DNA of 64,000 nucleotides, taken from the NCBI RefSeq assembly GCF_001642475.1, contig NW_019173943.1, positions 124,001 to 188,000 on the forward strand. The letters run 5' to 3'. The first letter of the stretch is position 1; each line of letters begins with the position of its first letter. The notes under the pieces were generated by a model. It did not search any database. It was not told the DNA's origin and saw only the letters and a program-made list of their open reading frames with translations. Source of the stretch: Fonsecaea monophora. Lineage: Eukaryota > Ascomycota > Eurotiomycetes > Chaetothyriales > Herpotrichiellaceae. This document shows, one piece after another, positions 47,370-60,529 of the stretch. Position numbers and translations under genes: made by a program.

Positions 47370-50250
47370 CATCCGCGGAGGCGTCTAGGATCGAGCTTTA
47401 GAAGATGCCGCCGATCGTCTCTATTCCCGTCTCTTAGGTGCTTTTACCGACGTCTTTTACTTCTTTTCCACCGACATCGGCGGATTTAGCCCCGTAGTAC
47501 GTCGACTCGCGTCGTAGCTCGAGAATGGTAAGCCTACGACACTACCGAAGATAACGTATCTACGGATAGTCGTCGTGATGGAAGCTATAGACCCTAGCGT
47601 CGAAAGGGATAAGGAGGCCGTAGAGGTCCTTTTAGGCGAACTAAGAGAGGAGACGACTAAAAACCCCCTAAAGATGGTGTCAGCTCTCGAAGTGGTAACC
47701 ATACCCTAGGGAGGGTACTGCTACCGGCGCCTAGAGGAATACTTGATCCGGGTGCTGAATTAAGGTCGAAGGCATAAGGTCGAAGTAAGGACGCTTTTCT
47801 CTGGGAGGCACCTAGCAGTATTCTTCAAATATGCGAGTGACTACTTTAGTAGAACTACTAGGGAGCCATTCGATTTCGTAAGAGCGTCGCGCTTGCTAAA
47901 TCCTGTCGCGCCGGACTTAGACATACATCTATCTAACTTCCTGAAGTACATCAAATCGCCTTAAGAGCTGATGGACTTCGCGGTGCTAATAATTACGTCG
48001 AGCCTCCTACTGGATCATTACCCTCCCGGTATATATAGTAAGTCTAAGCTCTTTTCAGTACGTAGCAGGCTTGATCTGACGGCCGCGTAGCGTTTAACCC
48101 CGGAGATGTATTTCAGACCCTATATAAAGACGCCTACTATTGAGTAGGTAGGAGCGGTGTACTTATGTACGACGGCTCCATAAACTTACTCCTTCCGTCG
48201 GGTTTCGTCTAAGCTATCCCGGAGCAGCTGCAAAAATATTTCGAGGACTTTATACGTGGCGCCGGTACGCCGTCTAAGACGATCCATTATAATAACCTCA
48301 AGAGGTTTAAGCTTCGCTGGAAGCGGGTGCGAAGCGATGACCTCTGTTTCGCATGCTTGCGTCGTACGCTAGAGAACAACAACTTACTATGCGGTCACGT
48401 AGTTTGCGAGAACTGCGTACGCGTCTTCGGACAGTCTAATCAGAATGACCGTTAGGCGTTCTACATTCGACGCTGTTTCCTCTGCGACATGGCACTCCGA
48501 GATGTGAGGGTGAAGGTAAAGCCTGATACCGCCGGAATTAACGTCTTGACCATTAACGGGGGCGGTATTAAGGGAATCGTACCGCTACTCTTTTTATAAA
48601 TCCTGTAGGATAGGCTGGGCTTACTAATCCTAGTTTAGGATAATTTCGAGATTGCGTTCGGGACTAGTTCCGGTATGTAGACGCAATCCAATAAGCGCGT
48701 CCGTACTAACGCCTAATAAGGTGGGCTTATCGTACTCGTATTATTCATCAACGGGTGGACGGTGGAGGATGGCGCGAACCTTTTCGAATCTATTGTAAAA
48801 AGGGCTTTCAGACTACGCTGGATATCTCGCATACCCGTAGTGTCCCGCATTCCTATCCTATCGTACATTCTCGAATTTCTCGTGTCGTATCTAGCCGATG
48901 GTCTATACTCAGCTGACAGTTTAGAAACTGCGCTTAAAGAAGTTTTCGGGAGCGATAAGGGCATTCTGGATAACTTACATGCGACCGCCAGTAGTGCGAA
49001 AGTAGGAGTACCGGTGACTACGGTTCTGGAAACGGAACCGTACCTCTTCACTAATTATAACGGGGCGGGACCGAGGCCGTAAGACTCTAGTACGTGGAGA
49101 TGCGACCTAGTAATGTGAGAGTAGTCTCTAATAGTAGTGCAGGATATCGTATAATTCGGTCATAGGACGGGCGTAAAAAGATTCGCCTGTAGGAGATGTA
49201 AGTGTCCATTTACTATTTACCTTCGTCACGTTCTATTAGAGTATAGAGGACTAAAACCTCGTATAAGAGCTATGAGCGGGGCTGCAGCGCCGTGGTACGT
49301 ACTCTTCTACCTTTTTAAGGTTCTAAGCCGCTTATAGGGCCATAAGGTACTTTCTAGTAAAGCGCATTCCCGGGGTCGGAACCTTTTAAGATGGAGCTTT
49401 ATAGAGGAATAATCCCGTCGACCTCCCCCTATGGGAAATCCCCGTGGTGTAGCTACTGGTCCGCAGGCTAAATATAGTTATCTCCCTTAGTATAGGGTCC
49501 TCAGGGCCGCGGGTGCTAACGTCGCATTTCAGTAGGCTACGTGCCATATGGAAAGAGGGGTTCCTACTACGGTCGTACAGAGCCTTTATGAAATTAATTA
49601 ATAGTAGGAAAATTACTCACGCGTTTAAAAATGGAAAACGCGTGGAGTTAGATGGGCGTTACTTTCGGTTTAACGTTAAATTAGACTAAGAGATCGACTT
49701 AGACGATACCGGTAGGATGCCCGAACTAGTAATAGAAGCGCGGGAACAATTCTCTCGATTAGAAGACGTCGACATCGTCGCTCGTTACCTCGTTATAACG
49801 CGGTTCTACTTTAAACTCGAGTTAAAGCCGAAGAAAATTAAGGGGAAGTATTCTAGATCGGGCTATATCTTCTATCTTTTACCTCGAAAGAGTACCGAGC
49901 TCGAGGTACTACTAGAATAGTTATCTAAACGGGCGGCGAGATTTATCGTGAACGGCTATAGGGCTCCCGAGTCTGTCGGCGATCGCTCGTTCATTAACTA
50001 CTAAGGAACCTTTCGTAAAAGGGTCGAATTTAAAACTAAGGATACATTATCCGTTCTCCTTTAAGAAGAAATATCGGATCCGCAGTACATTAGTAGATCT
50101 CTATATATAGTCCACGATCTTATAGATAAGTAAGGCCTTAATAATGATTTTAGTACTCCGGATTATAGGAAGCGAAAAGAGCGCGAGGAGAAGGAGGATG
50201 AGGGAGAAACGAGGGTAGAGGAACCGCTAAAGAAGCGTCGTCGGATGTAG
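47370..50250 (+). pseudogene. RING-type zinc finger + patatin-like phospholipase, RIP-mutated relic
   Basis: The plus strand reads in three successive frames (introns or indels between). An N-terminal region (ADRLYSRLLGAFTDVFYFFS, YRRLEEYL, SNFLKYIKSP) is followed by a Cys-rich RING-like finger: CFAC at 48,345-48,356, CGHVVCENC at 48,390-48,416 and CFLC at 48,474-48,485. Then come the three patatin signatures: oxyanion GGGIKG at 48,558-48,575, nucleophile GTSSG at 48,660-48,674, and the catalytic-Asp motif DGAL-stop-RNNPVDLPLWE from 49,390. The C-terminus ends KRKEREEKEDEGE and a basic KKRRRM before TAG-TAG. This layout is that of ascomycete FabD/lysophospholipase-like proteins, presumed lipid acyl hydrolases. 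Catalytic residues survive but many TAG/TAA stops kill it. Confidence 0.88.
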
Positions 50251-53001
50251 TAGAACGTTAACGGTGCTCGGGGAGGCATCGCGCTCGGAGGAGGTAAATC
50301 AGCGCAATCTTTATAGGAACCTAGTATAGTATCTCCACTAATAGAATAAAGATAGTCTCTGATTAGCGCGAGACGCGGCTTAAAGGGGATAGTGGAATTC
50401 GGCGTTATGTTAGAAGGCTATAAGGAGGATGACTACGGGATGGTAAAGCTGAGGTCGTCGAGAGATGGAGAAAATGAAGTCATTTCAAGCTTCACCCTAG
50501 CCTGCGGGTAAAATTAAACATTCTGGTGGTAAGTCAGCCGAGATCCACTGGTTCTAAAAGGAGATTAATTTTAGTATTGTTTAAATCTTCTCAACCGAGA
50601 TCTATCATAGTCTATTCATTAACATCAGCTAGAGCTAGTTTTCAGATGGACGGCTACTCGTACAGTGAAATCCATGTATAGCCTAACGCTCCTCGACAAC
50701 TTCTTTAAGTACTATTGATTCGACAGCGACCTATTCTCTTCTTCCGCCGTAGAGGAATAAACCCTACCTGGAATGGTTCTAGAGCTCTCTACAAGATAAG
50801 GGGACGCGAGAAATAAGCTACATTAGCCCTTCCCGACCTACTATTTCAGCCCCGGTAAGATTACGATAGTTCGTATCGTAACTCGAGGCTTCTCGTGCCT
50901 AAGAGCCATACTATCATCCGTATAGTTAGCCTAAAGTAGATACACCGCTACTACTACTCACTAAGTTACCGTCCCCCGCGGTATACATAAACTAGGTATA
51001 GCCGGATACGTTATCGTTCCTATCGAGCTACGATAGGACCGTTTCCAAAAACTGTAATTATTAGTCTACGCCTCCGGTATAACTCCGTAATTCATAGAGT
51101 TCCCAGGCCGTTTTCTACTGCTAGTGCCGAGGCGTTAGATACGAACGCCTGGAAATCCGACGGATCGATTACCGAGTCATACTATACTAGTAGATGTTAA
51201 CGACATCGGCTAAGTACCTCCCTATATAGGCGTCGAAGAATGAGGATAACTACTTAAGGCCGAGTGAGTTACCGAGTCTATTCGTCACCGACGGAGTGGC
51301 TAACTCGGCTAGGTCGTGGAAGGATCCATATACTATATAAACCCATCGGCCGCTTCGAAGGTAGTGAGATTTACTTATATCGCGTTATCGGGTTCATTAA
51401 AAGAGAAGATATATTTCGATCTATACAGTAGGTAATGGCGGAGGAGGCCTATATAAACTACGAAGACGTCTCATCATCACTAAGATCCTAGAGCGTTAGG
51501 ATAAATTTAAGGTTAGAGGGAAGAGAGCCGTTAGCGAATGACGCCTAGTTATGACTCCAGCTTACGAAGGACCGGTTTACGAAGAGGTAGGTGAGGGGCG
51601 CATCGTTATAGGCTAGGCCTCTTTCACCCCGTAGAGAACTTACGATAGATCTAGTGTTAGCCGCTTAAGGGCCTAATACGTAGCTATCCCACGAAAAATT
51701 AGTATAGTATTTATCGACGACATAAGTGAGCCGGTTTGATGACGTAGAACGATGAGAAGGAAGCCCGTTAGATACCCGAGGTAATTAAGGACGAAAATCT
51801 ATGATTAAATCGGTGAGCATTCAGCTATAACCTTAAGTGTGAAGTCTAAGAGGAAATTCGCTACGGAACTACATAAGGGACCTACATAGAGAGTAAGTAT
51901 GTTTCCTAGAGTATCGCTACTAAGGAGACTATCACGGGACTAGAAAGAGACGTAAAGCCTCGAATAAAACGTCTAAAAAATCCTATTCGAGGAATTTCAT
52001 GCCCGTAAATGTAACGTTATAATGGAAATAGAACCGGTACCGAGCGTCCATTCCTGGATAAAAACTTAGTACATTTAGTCCTTCAACCTATATAAATGGG
52101 GAGCTTAAAGCTACTAAGTTCTAGGAGTCTACCGTTATGTCGTGTTTAGGCTATAAAGTAGTTATGATTTGTCGACCGTAAAAATCAATTCCTAGAAGTT
52201 ATAGAAATTATCAATAAGTTTCCGCTCTATCGGTTACTTTCATTAATTTAAAGAGGTATGTAAGTAGTAATAAGCTCGAATTTAATTTATCTACTTATAT
52301 ACTATAGTGTATCGCCACTAGAGGAGGAAGGATAAAGGGAAAACCGGTAGCTAGGATAAATAAGCTCGACAATAATTTCACACTCTAATATAATATCCTC
52401 CTGGAAAAGAACCTCTCTTAAGAAAAGAATATTTAGTAAGATATGGAATATAAAAACAGGCTAGTACTGGAAGGATACCACTAATAGTAGGGTTTTCTAT
52501 AATAGGACCACCCGTATCGAAGAGAAAGAATTATCGAAAATGAGATTAGAAGCCTTCGGCGACACTAGACCGTAGAGGCATTTTACTAATGAAGCTAAAA
52601 CGATCTTTTACTAGATGAAAGAGCTAGGCTGTAGCTTTAGGTCGAAAATGCTAAACCTATAATGGGAGAACTTCGCTATAGCTATTCCCCGGTTAATAAG
52701 TAGTATAGCTCCCTTTCTAGCTCTTTAGGGTCTCGTTTTAATCCCGACGGGGTCCGGATCTAGTCCCTAAAATATAAACCGATCTATGTTTAATGGTCTA
52801 TCTTAGTGTATTAAATTCTAGCTTGATTAAAGTATAAGAAGGTTTAGACCTATAATACCTTCCCCTTCCTACTTACTTCTCTACCATCGCTATTACAACT
52901 TCCACTAAATATTCTTCCTTTATCTTTATAATCTCATTCGATCTTTCGCTAACGAGGTCTACCTCTATTTTCACCTACCATTCTTTTTTTAATAACCGGT
53001 A
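50251..53001. other. RIP-mutated sequence with unidentified long frames
   Basis: On the minus strand about 51,600-50,650 gives a readable frame (FHDLAELATPSVTNRLGNSL, FFDAYIGRYLADVVNIY and a Ser/Gly-rich continuation) with TAA/TAG stops. On the plus strand about 52,500-52,850 gives ELSKMRLEAFGDTRP and MKELGCSFRSKMLNL. Both look like former genes; neither is identified. Confidence 0.4.
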
Positions 53002-53229
53002 ATGTACTCTAAAACGTTATTCTTAGTCATTACCGGTGCGGCACTACTGTTCGCTTTTCCATACCTATAGGGGTAAAGTACTTCAGCATCAGGAGACCTT
53101 TTTTTCTCTGGAGAGCCTACTCAAAGCTGTACTATAAATCTACCTAATGTGGAGGGCGATAATGTTTACGTTTCGAACGGCAACGATGATACGTCAGTCT
53201 ACTATCCCGCCGGTAGCGCGTACGTCTAG
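53002..53229 (+). pseudogene. Small secreted protein, RIP-mutated relic
   Basis: ATG 53,002 begins a clear signal peptide (MYSKTLFLVITGAALLFAFP), then GDLFFSGEPTQSCTINLPNV and a Tyr/Gly/Ser-rich end, stopping at TAG 53,227-53,229. A GTAAGT donor follows at about 53,236 with an AG acceptor near 53,300, so more exons are possible. Two TAG codons near the signal peptide cleavage region are RIP-type. It resembles small secreted or effector-like proteins in design, but no family is recognised. Confidence 0.5.
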
Positions 53230-56200
53230 AGTGCGGTAAGTCTTATCCGTTTTAAATGGACTATACACGAGCTTTTAAGTACGATTATTAATATATAGCT
53301 TCTTGAAAAGGATGTATAATTTAAGTTCTTCTACTTCTAGATCTATCTATAATCATCTAAATACGAAGTCCCGTCTCCGGATAGACCGATTCTAACTATC
53401 TACTCTCGTAGTCGGCCACTTCGGAATATACAGTAGAATCCCGGGGGATATTTCGCTACACTCTTTACAACCCATTTTTATTATCTATGTTCTCTCCTAG
53501 AAGCCGACCTAAACCTCTCGCCGTTATAGCATCTCTTTTCCTATCGGGTACGGATGTCAAGGCCGGGGATTAAGAAGGATTTACTATAGACGGGAAAGCC
53601 TAGGTGAAAAGACATGGATGAATGACAATAAATACGTTTTTATTTAGTAGCTTTCGATAATTAAAAACCTAACAAAACTAACTTATCCGAGAATGAAAAT
53701 AATGTCGATCCGGCAGAACTAACAGCATCCTAAAAGGCCCGACACATTATATTACGAGGTGCTTCATACGTGCGGTGTCCTTAGTAAACCTAAGATAGTT
53801 TACTTAGTGATATAGTAGTAGAACGGTGTAGTAGAGATGAAACTAAGAGTATAGTGTACGGTACTATACGTAAAGCACTTAACCGAGAGGAACTCGATTA
53901 TTTATGAACGAGGTTGACTACGCTTCCTGTAGAAGCGGATCTAGCTAGCTATATACTCCAGGTAGGTTTCCTATTTAAGTAGGTCTGGGCGTTACAGTGT
54001 TGCAGCTGTTACATCTCCTTAGCGTGCAACAGTGCTTTACGTGCAATAATATATTTCCCCTTTTAGCCACCACGTGACCGGGGCCAGCCTTACTAACGAG
54101 GCTGCCCTTTTCTCGCTTAACCTTCCCTATCCTACGCCCTCGGGTAGTCGCATGAAGGTCGGTTCGTAACATCGACGTGTATCGTAAATCAGCTCTAGTA
54201 GTTTAAGTACGTCGGCTCTATCCTAGACTTTTATTAGTAGGAATTACACCTGTACGATGATACTAGTGAAGAGTTACTTAGATAAGTTTCTCGAGTGTCG
54301 TCATTGCCAGCACTCCTTTCGACATAGCTTTCGATAAGCTAAGAGCCTCGAGCTAATATAGGAATTTCTCTCCCATAAACACCTATAGATTAATTTGATG
54401 ATCTAAGAGACGGTGAGGTTCACATTCGTAGAGGTGATCAACCTAATAGATGTATGAATAACGCGACGTAAATAATGGTTTAGGATCTAGCTGTTTGATA
54501 AGCTTAATCGTATATCCTAGAGCGTATAAGCCGTATATGTCCCGGCGTAGTATCCTAGACATAACTTCGAGCGATCTCGAGAAGATCACCTTTAATTTAG
54601 TTAGAGTAACTAGAATAGAGAGAGGTCTTATATATAGCTGTCTCTAAGAAGATATACTTAAGGGAGAGCTAGACGGATGCGTACAAGAAAAGTCCATAAA
54701 GATTAAATAAAAGTGGGCGGACTAACCGCCGTAACTCTTACCTCTCCAGCCTTATAAGTTAGAGCGTAAAGGATAGTTTAGCTAAAGGCGAACGGATAAG
54801 GATAAAATAATAATACCTTAATCCTAGGGATTAGGGGAGAGGTCCGTATAAGTTCAACTCTCATCCGTAGGGTGCACGAGGTGCCATAGGTAATCAGGCT
54901 GATAAGAAGGGTCGTAACCGGACGAAAGAATTTCATCGCCAAATCTACTGTCCTTTCTACTATAGTAAAATAGGGCGCGGGTTAAATAAGCCCTAGTTCT
55001 AAACTGTCATACATTGATTTAGGGTCGCCAGGCACCCTCGTTCCATCCTACACCGGTCGCTATAAGGCTGAAATGTACAGTGTTTATTAGAAGACCTATC
55101 TATCGACCTCTACACCGGTTATGTATTTCTAATCTCTTAACTTTAGGAATAAAACGCTACCCGGCCGAGATAGATTTAAACCTATAGCTAGCGGCCTTTT
55201 ATAGATTAAAGCTCAGCTACATAGCGACTCTATATCTTATTTTACTTCTTTACATACTTAGAATCTCGGTCGTAATAAGAAGCGTTATAACGGTAGTATT
55301 ACGCCCAGGACCTAGGCCCCTAAATCGTAATATACCTGATCTTCAGTAGGGATGCTCTCTAGGAGGCGTAGCCTCCCGAAAGTATACCTATGATCTAAGA
55401 AAGCCTGTCATCATATTATCTTACGAAGTGCCGGAAAGATACTCGAGAGGTACTATATCTATCATTTCTTACTCTACGAGGCGCTATATAAAAGCGAAGC
55501 GAAGAGGATACGAAGAGACGATGATTAAGAGATAATAATAAAAAGATAAGGTACTATAACGCTCACTAGTTACGTAAGATAGAAATACTCTCTCATCTAC
55601 CTATAAGTAGTAAGAAATCGTCTCCCGGACGAGTATTCTTCACTAAGAGAGCTAAGCACTCATAAATTTTAGGGTCAAATATTCATTAAAAGTTAGATAG
55701 ATAGTCTTCCTTACTTACTCTTTAAGCCCGGAAACTAAAGTTATACCTTCATCATAAGATGCTTTCTTAACCTTTATTAGCGAGATCGATCTAAGCTTCC
55801 TTTAGTAATAACCTCGGTATCTCTTCTTTCTTACTTAGCGGAAACCATTTGAAGCCGCTAATATCGGTTTATTACGGAATCGACGAAGCTATAAGCGCTT
55901 ACTCGTTATCCGGTCTTAGAAGGAGGGAACGGTAATAGGCGCCGTACATTTTAAAGAAATATGATCTTCTCTTATCTAACGGTCAACCTATATCTCTTTA
56001 AATGGTTAGTAGAAAGGAAGTTAATGGAGGTAGGAAATGTTAACTTCTAGTAATATTCTTCCTAGCTCCGGTACTTTATAATTCCTATAAGAACGCCGTA
56101 ACACTTATTACCCCGACCGAGTATAAGTCGTAATATTAGTAAAGACGGAGAAGGAGGTCTTCGAAAATGGCGTCCGACTCTTTAGCGTCTAATTCCTCAT

Positions 56201-56579
56201 GTAGTATTAAAAAGCCCTCGTATAATACTATAAGATCGTCGGCGGCTAGTTAGACATGTCCCTAGTCCTGAGCGCCGATTAGAGTGCTATAATTCGTCTC
56301 GACATCAGGGCTTACGCTATTCATGATTCTTACCCTATGCTAGATCGTCGCAAAAAGTACTAACTATAGGCGGAGAGCTCTTCCCGAATTTCTACTCTTT
56401 AGTTCTCGTATGCTCAAGTTAACACTAGAAGAGGGTGAGAAAAGCCATATGAGTTTAGGTATTAGCCTTACTCTACTCCCGATTCCTCGACACCTAGCTA
56501 GTGTCTTACTAGTGAGTCCTATAAGGACTTATCTTCCTTAAAACTTACTAAAGCGAACTCGTAGCCATCCGAGGCTATC
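53230..56579. other. RIP-mutated sequence, no firm gene
   Basis: A short stretch at about 53,985-54,130 is less mutated (normal CpA/TpG) and carries a stop-free 65-codon minus frame with a Cys-rich end. The remainder has stops in all frames that I could follow. Confidence 0.4.
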
Positions 56580-57331
56580 TAGTCGACGGTAGACCGCGTA
56601 GCGGGTTAGCGATTCAAGAGTTTTATGGCGGCATAAAAGATAGCCCCATTTTTTTAGTCCTTATTAGCTTAAACTGTAATCGATTGCCTACATATAGCCT
56701 ACTCTACACGTTAGTACCTCTAAGCGTATAGTTCGATACATTTCTTACTAAAATATCGTCGAATTATTCTATTAATCTACTTACCTCCGCCTACCGGGCC
56801 TCGTTCTCCTCTTTAACGGCCTACATTCTCTTAATGCTGACGTCGGTATGATTAATAAGGAGGGTGGCGGTATTATATTCTAGTCTTCGTAAGGACTAAA
56901 GACTTCGAGTTACCCCCTTCCTATATCTATCTTTTTCTTCCTAACTCGCATAGTTAAAGACGAGCTTAACGAGTAACTTATAAAATCGAGGAGGTAAGTT
57001 AGAGTTAAACTAGTAGTAGAGGGCATAGAGAACTCTCTATTACTCTAGATTAAAGGCGTTAATTATAGCGTTAAGGATCTCGTCGGAAATGGGGTAGGCA
57101 GTGATTTCCGTATCATCACGAGAAAGTAGAAGGTCGGGAGAGTAAAAGATGATAGTGAGGATCTTGAAAAGATTTATAATCGGCAGCCGGAAAAATAAGG
57201 TTTAAGATATAGAAAGCGGTCTCCTTTCGTTCCGTAACTATAGTAGTGAGACAATGGTCATTACTCCTAGTAGAGATTTTTCCGGCCGAAGGTAATATAT
57301 CTAGGTTACTGACCTCATGTAGTATCGCCAT
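56580..57331 (-). pseudogene. Unidentified protein with helical region, RIP-mutated
   Basis: Minus ATG 57,331 opens 71 stop-free codons (MAILHEVSNLDILPSAGKIS), then the frame shifts near 57,110 and continues with LPPRFYKLLVKLVFNYAS, SLRRLEYNTATLLINHTDVS, KRM-stop-AVKEENEAR and AEVSRLIE, a charged helical segment. Stops after the shift are TAA or TAG. No domain is named. Confidence 0.4.
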
Positions 57332-58479
57332 TTTTATATACTTCGAGAGGATTTCCTCTAAGGCTTAGTAGGCGAAAAGAGAGATTATCCTGCAGGAGGT
57401 AGGGAGGTACGACAAATATATCATAAATGAAATGAGAGAAGTGTTGACGATCGGGAGGACGATAGTTTTATATCCCATCTACCCAGGAAAGGTAGGGTTA
57501 TTTCCTAGTATACCTCGCTAATGACTAATGAGGACCCGAACTTAAAATTCTAGACTAACCGAGTGAATTTAGTAGTGGTAACGACGTTACTTCTTCATGA
57601 GGAAGGACACTCCCGACTAGCTTTACTAATCAAGTTCCTAATTAACGAGAGACTAGAAGAAAGTCAGGAGTAAGAGCCCGTAATAAGATCTTACAGCGCC
57701 GATCTCTATTAATTATCGGACGGGTTTCCCGAAATCTACTTTATACATAGGAGCGTAGTAGCTAGGTAATTAATGTATTATTCTACCCGCCTTCGTTAAA
57801 TACTTATTATAGATCTACTGAAATATTTAATTAGTATTCGTACCCATATTATACTAGAATACACCCTCTTTAATTATGGAGTGTAATATATAGGAACTCG
57901 GAAGGCCTAGCTTTTAATAAAGGTCGATTAATATAGACACCTTATAGCGATTTATTATAGACGTTTAAGAAGCTATTAACCCTAGTATTTATTAGTTAGC
58001 GATAATACATTATTAACTTATAGAGGTTCTTACTTCGAAGTATTAAAACCTCATCGTAGACCCGTTACTTTACTTTATCGGTGGAAATTTCTTTATATAT
58101 GCTACGTAAGTGTTTCACGGCAGCGACGAAGTTAAGAGCTTTTTATGCCTGGGATAGTATCTCGTCGTCTCTCCGATTAAGTTCTATAACATCATAAAGT
58201 TTAGATGCTTAACTAAGAAACTAATCCAGCTGCTCTAGAGGAATATTTCCACCTCCTTCAACAACGCTTACGTCCATCCCCGTTAGCATTATAGCTACCT
58301 TAGTTCTCAGGACGATAATGTCTCTTATAACCGCTAGCTATGGAATCTCAGTCACTTTTCAATAAAGATGAGATCGAGGACTTACTATACGGAGAGAGAT
58401 CAACATTTTCATATATAAGATAGGGTCACTCGTAACTCCTGGAGACCGATAGAAGACATAGAAATGGTAATTTTATGTA
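57332..58479. other. RIP-mutated sequence, no gene recognised
   Basis: Both strands have partially open frames but nothing coherent. Confidence 0.35.
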
Positions 58480-58953
58480 GATCTAGATATAGAAGCGATC
58501 TAGAGTTAGAAGTAGGGACACTAGTCATCCTCCGGTGCGAGCGTAAAGACTGTCTTATCCTCTCCGATTAATGTCCATTTCATCGGAGGTTTAAGAGGAT
58601 TGTCTCCACATTAGATAAAAGTAAAATTAAGGCCTAATGAGAATTCTCGGTCGTAGACTTCCTAGATCGTCTTTTTCGGATAGGTAGGGTAGGTTTGATA
58701 ATAGTCGGCGAGGAGCCTATAATTATAGTCCGTATAAGCCGTACCGTAGTATACCATTAACGATGTTTCTTCGTTAATCATTTTTTCGCATGCCTCGGAC
58801 GCTGTACTTAGAATCTAGATAGTAGAAAAATCGGCTTCGGTTACAGCTATATTACTCGAGAATGTTAGGGAGCTATAAAGTGAACCGTTATCGGAGGTTT
58901 CGATTTTAGGGGTATATATCTAAGTGCTGTTCATACCGTCTCTATAATTCTAT
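58480..58953 (-). pseudogene. Unidentified 150-residue protein, RIP-mutated
   Basis: A minus-strand frame starts MNST-stop-IYTPKIETSDNGSLY and continues ASEACEKMINEETSLMVYYG, YNYRLLADYYQTYPTYPKK and CGDNPLKPPMKWTLIGEDK, with TAG/TAA stops only. Rich in Tyr and Thr. No family recognised; start and end are approximate. Confidence 0.4.
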
Positions 58954-60529
58954 TAAACGATCAGTCGGTATAGGTCCCCTGAAATTATAGCTGCCCTAAA
59001 GCCTCTAAAATAGATTATAAGTTCTGATACTAGTATAGTCCGAAATTAACCTACTTTATGCGGCGTAGACTGTATTTAAAATCAGCTTTATCTTTAGTTA
59101 ACTAGAGCTATACGGCCTAGACCTTTCTAAAACTTTAGAATTACCTTAAGGTTAGAGGGAAGATTACTAATAGAAAAGGTGGCCCGAAAAAGTCCACTAG
59201 GTAAACTAGTTAATATAGTGGAATTTAATCCTTAGAGAACTTTCTCTCGAGGCCGAACTTAATTCACTATAAGAATGAGTAAGAGTAATGGCGGGTAATA
59301 TAGAAGGATATGGATATCTCTATCAGATAAGTAGTAGATTATATAGAGAATTATGGATGGCATTAAGAGTTGATATTCTAATGTACTTTTAGTACTTAAA
59401 ACTACATTTCCTCCCACTCTTTCACCTTACGCGGCCTTCGTTCCTATGCGTACTGTAGGTCTTGAAGCCGGGGAAGGATATCTTACGCCTCTTAACCTAG
59501 GCTAAAAAGATCCGTAAAAGTGAGAACCTTAGTTAGCTGCGTAGATAGAGTCTGTAGATCGATGATCTAGAAGGGGTTATATATCTAGCGAGGCCCTTCT
59601 AAAGAGGGTAACTTTATGTATAGTGCCTAAAGATCAATAATTACTACTTTAATCAGTAAGTAAAAGATCAACTCGGATGGGTCGAAATTACCTATGCTCT
59701 AGCGCTGGATATGTTCACGTAGCTCGCGAAAGTCTAGGGTAGGAGCATCTAAATTATTCGTCTCTCGAGCATCGTACAGTGCCAGAGCGACATACACGTC
59801 GCTATCCAGTTCTAGATGGGGGTATAGTCGTAAGATCTCGCCTTTAACCGTAGACTTATTAGGGGGAAATTTTACTACCAGCGCTTTTACTAGCGCTCTA
59901 AGGAGCCCTAAAGAGCTCCTCTATATTTTAAATACCGGAAAAGGACGTTCCTATTCTTATATAGTATCTAGATATAGTGTTTCCGCTATGATAGTAGTAG
60001 TAGATTCAGGTAGATGTTCTAAAGTAGCGTTTAATTAGACAGCTTCAGTAATGGGAAAACGGAACATTTAAGGTACCGTAATTCTCTAGATCGGTAGTCC
60101 CTAGAGATTAATCCTAGAGGCTTAAATCTAGCTCAGGAGCATATAAAAGATGGGATGGTGCCATCTCGAATGGTGGACGGAATCGTTAGAGCGGATAAGT
60201 ACACCTCTTTACTACTCGTCTTGAGGGTTAGTCTAGAATTTAGGGTAACTTTCTAGTTAGGTTTGGGGAATATACCGAACGAATAGATGGATGAGTTCGG
60301 TCGTGATAGAGGTAGGATCCAGTGGGAGGCCATCTACATTAACTATATATCTAGACATAAGGCGCTTCCATATAGGCTAGGAATGTCTACCTGCGATGGC
60401 GTACTTAGTCTTGCGCGATGTATAGATGTTCTAGAGCGAGATAAGACCGGACGATTCAGGAGATCAGGACCCTAGAGCTATAAGGTTCGAAAGAGTTACT
60501 AGTAGGCCTCCTAATTAACTACTATCGAT
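58954..60529. other. RIP-mutated sequence, no firm gene
   Basis: A 62-codon stop-free plus frame at 60,287-60,475 is the opposite strand of the relic that begins at 61,635 and is probably its shadow. Nothing else recognised. Confidence 0.35.
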
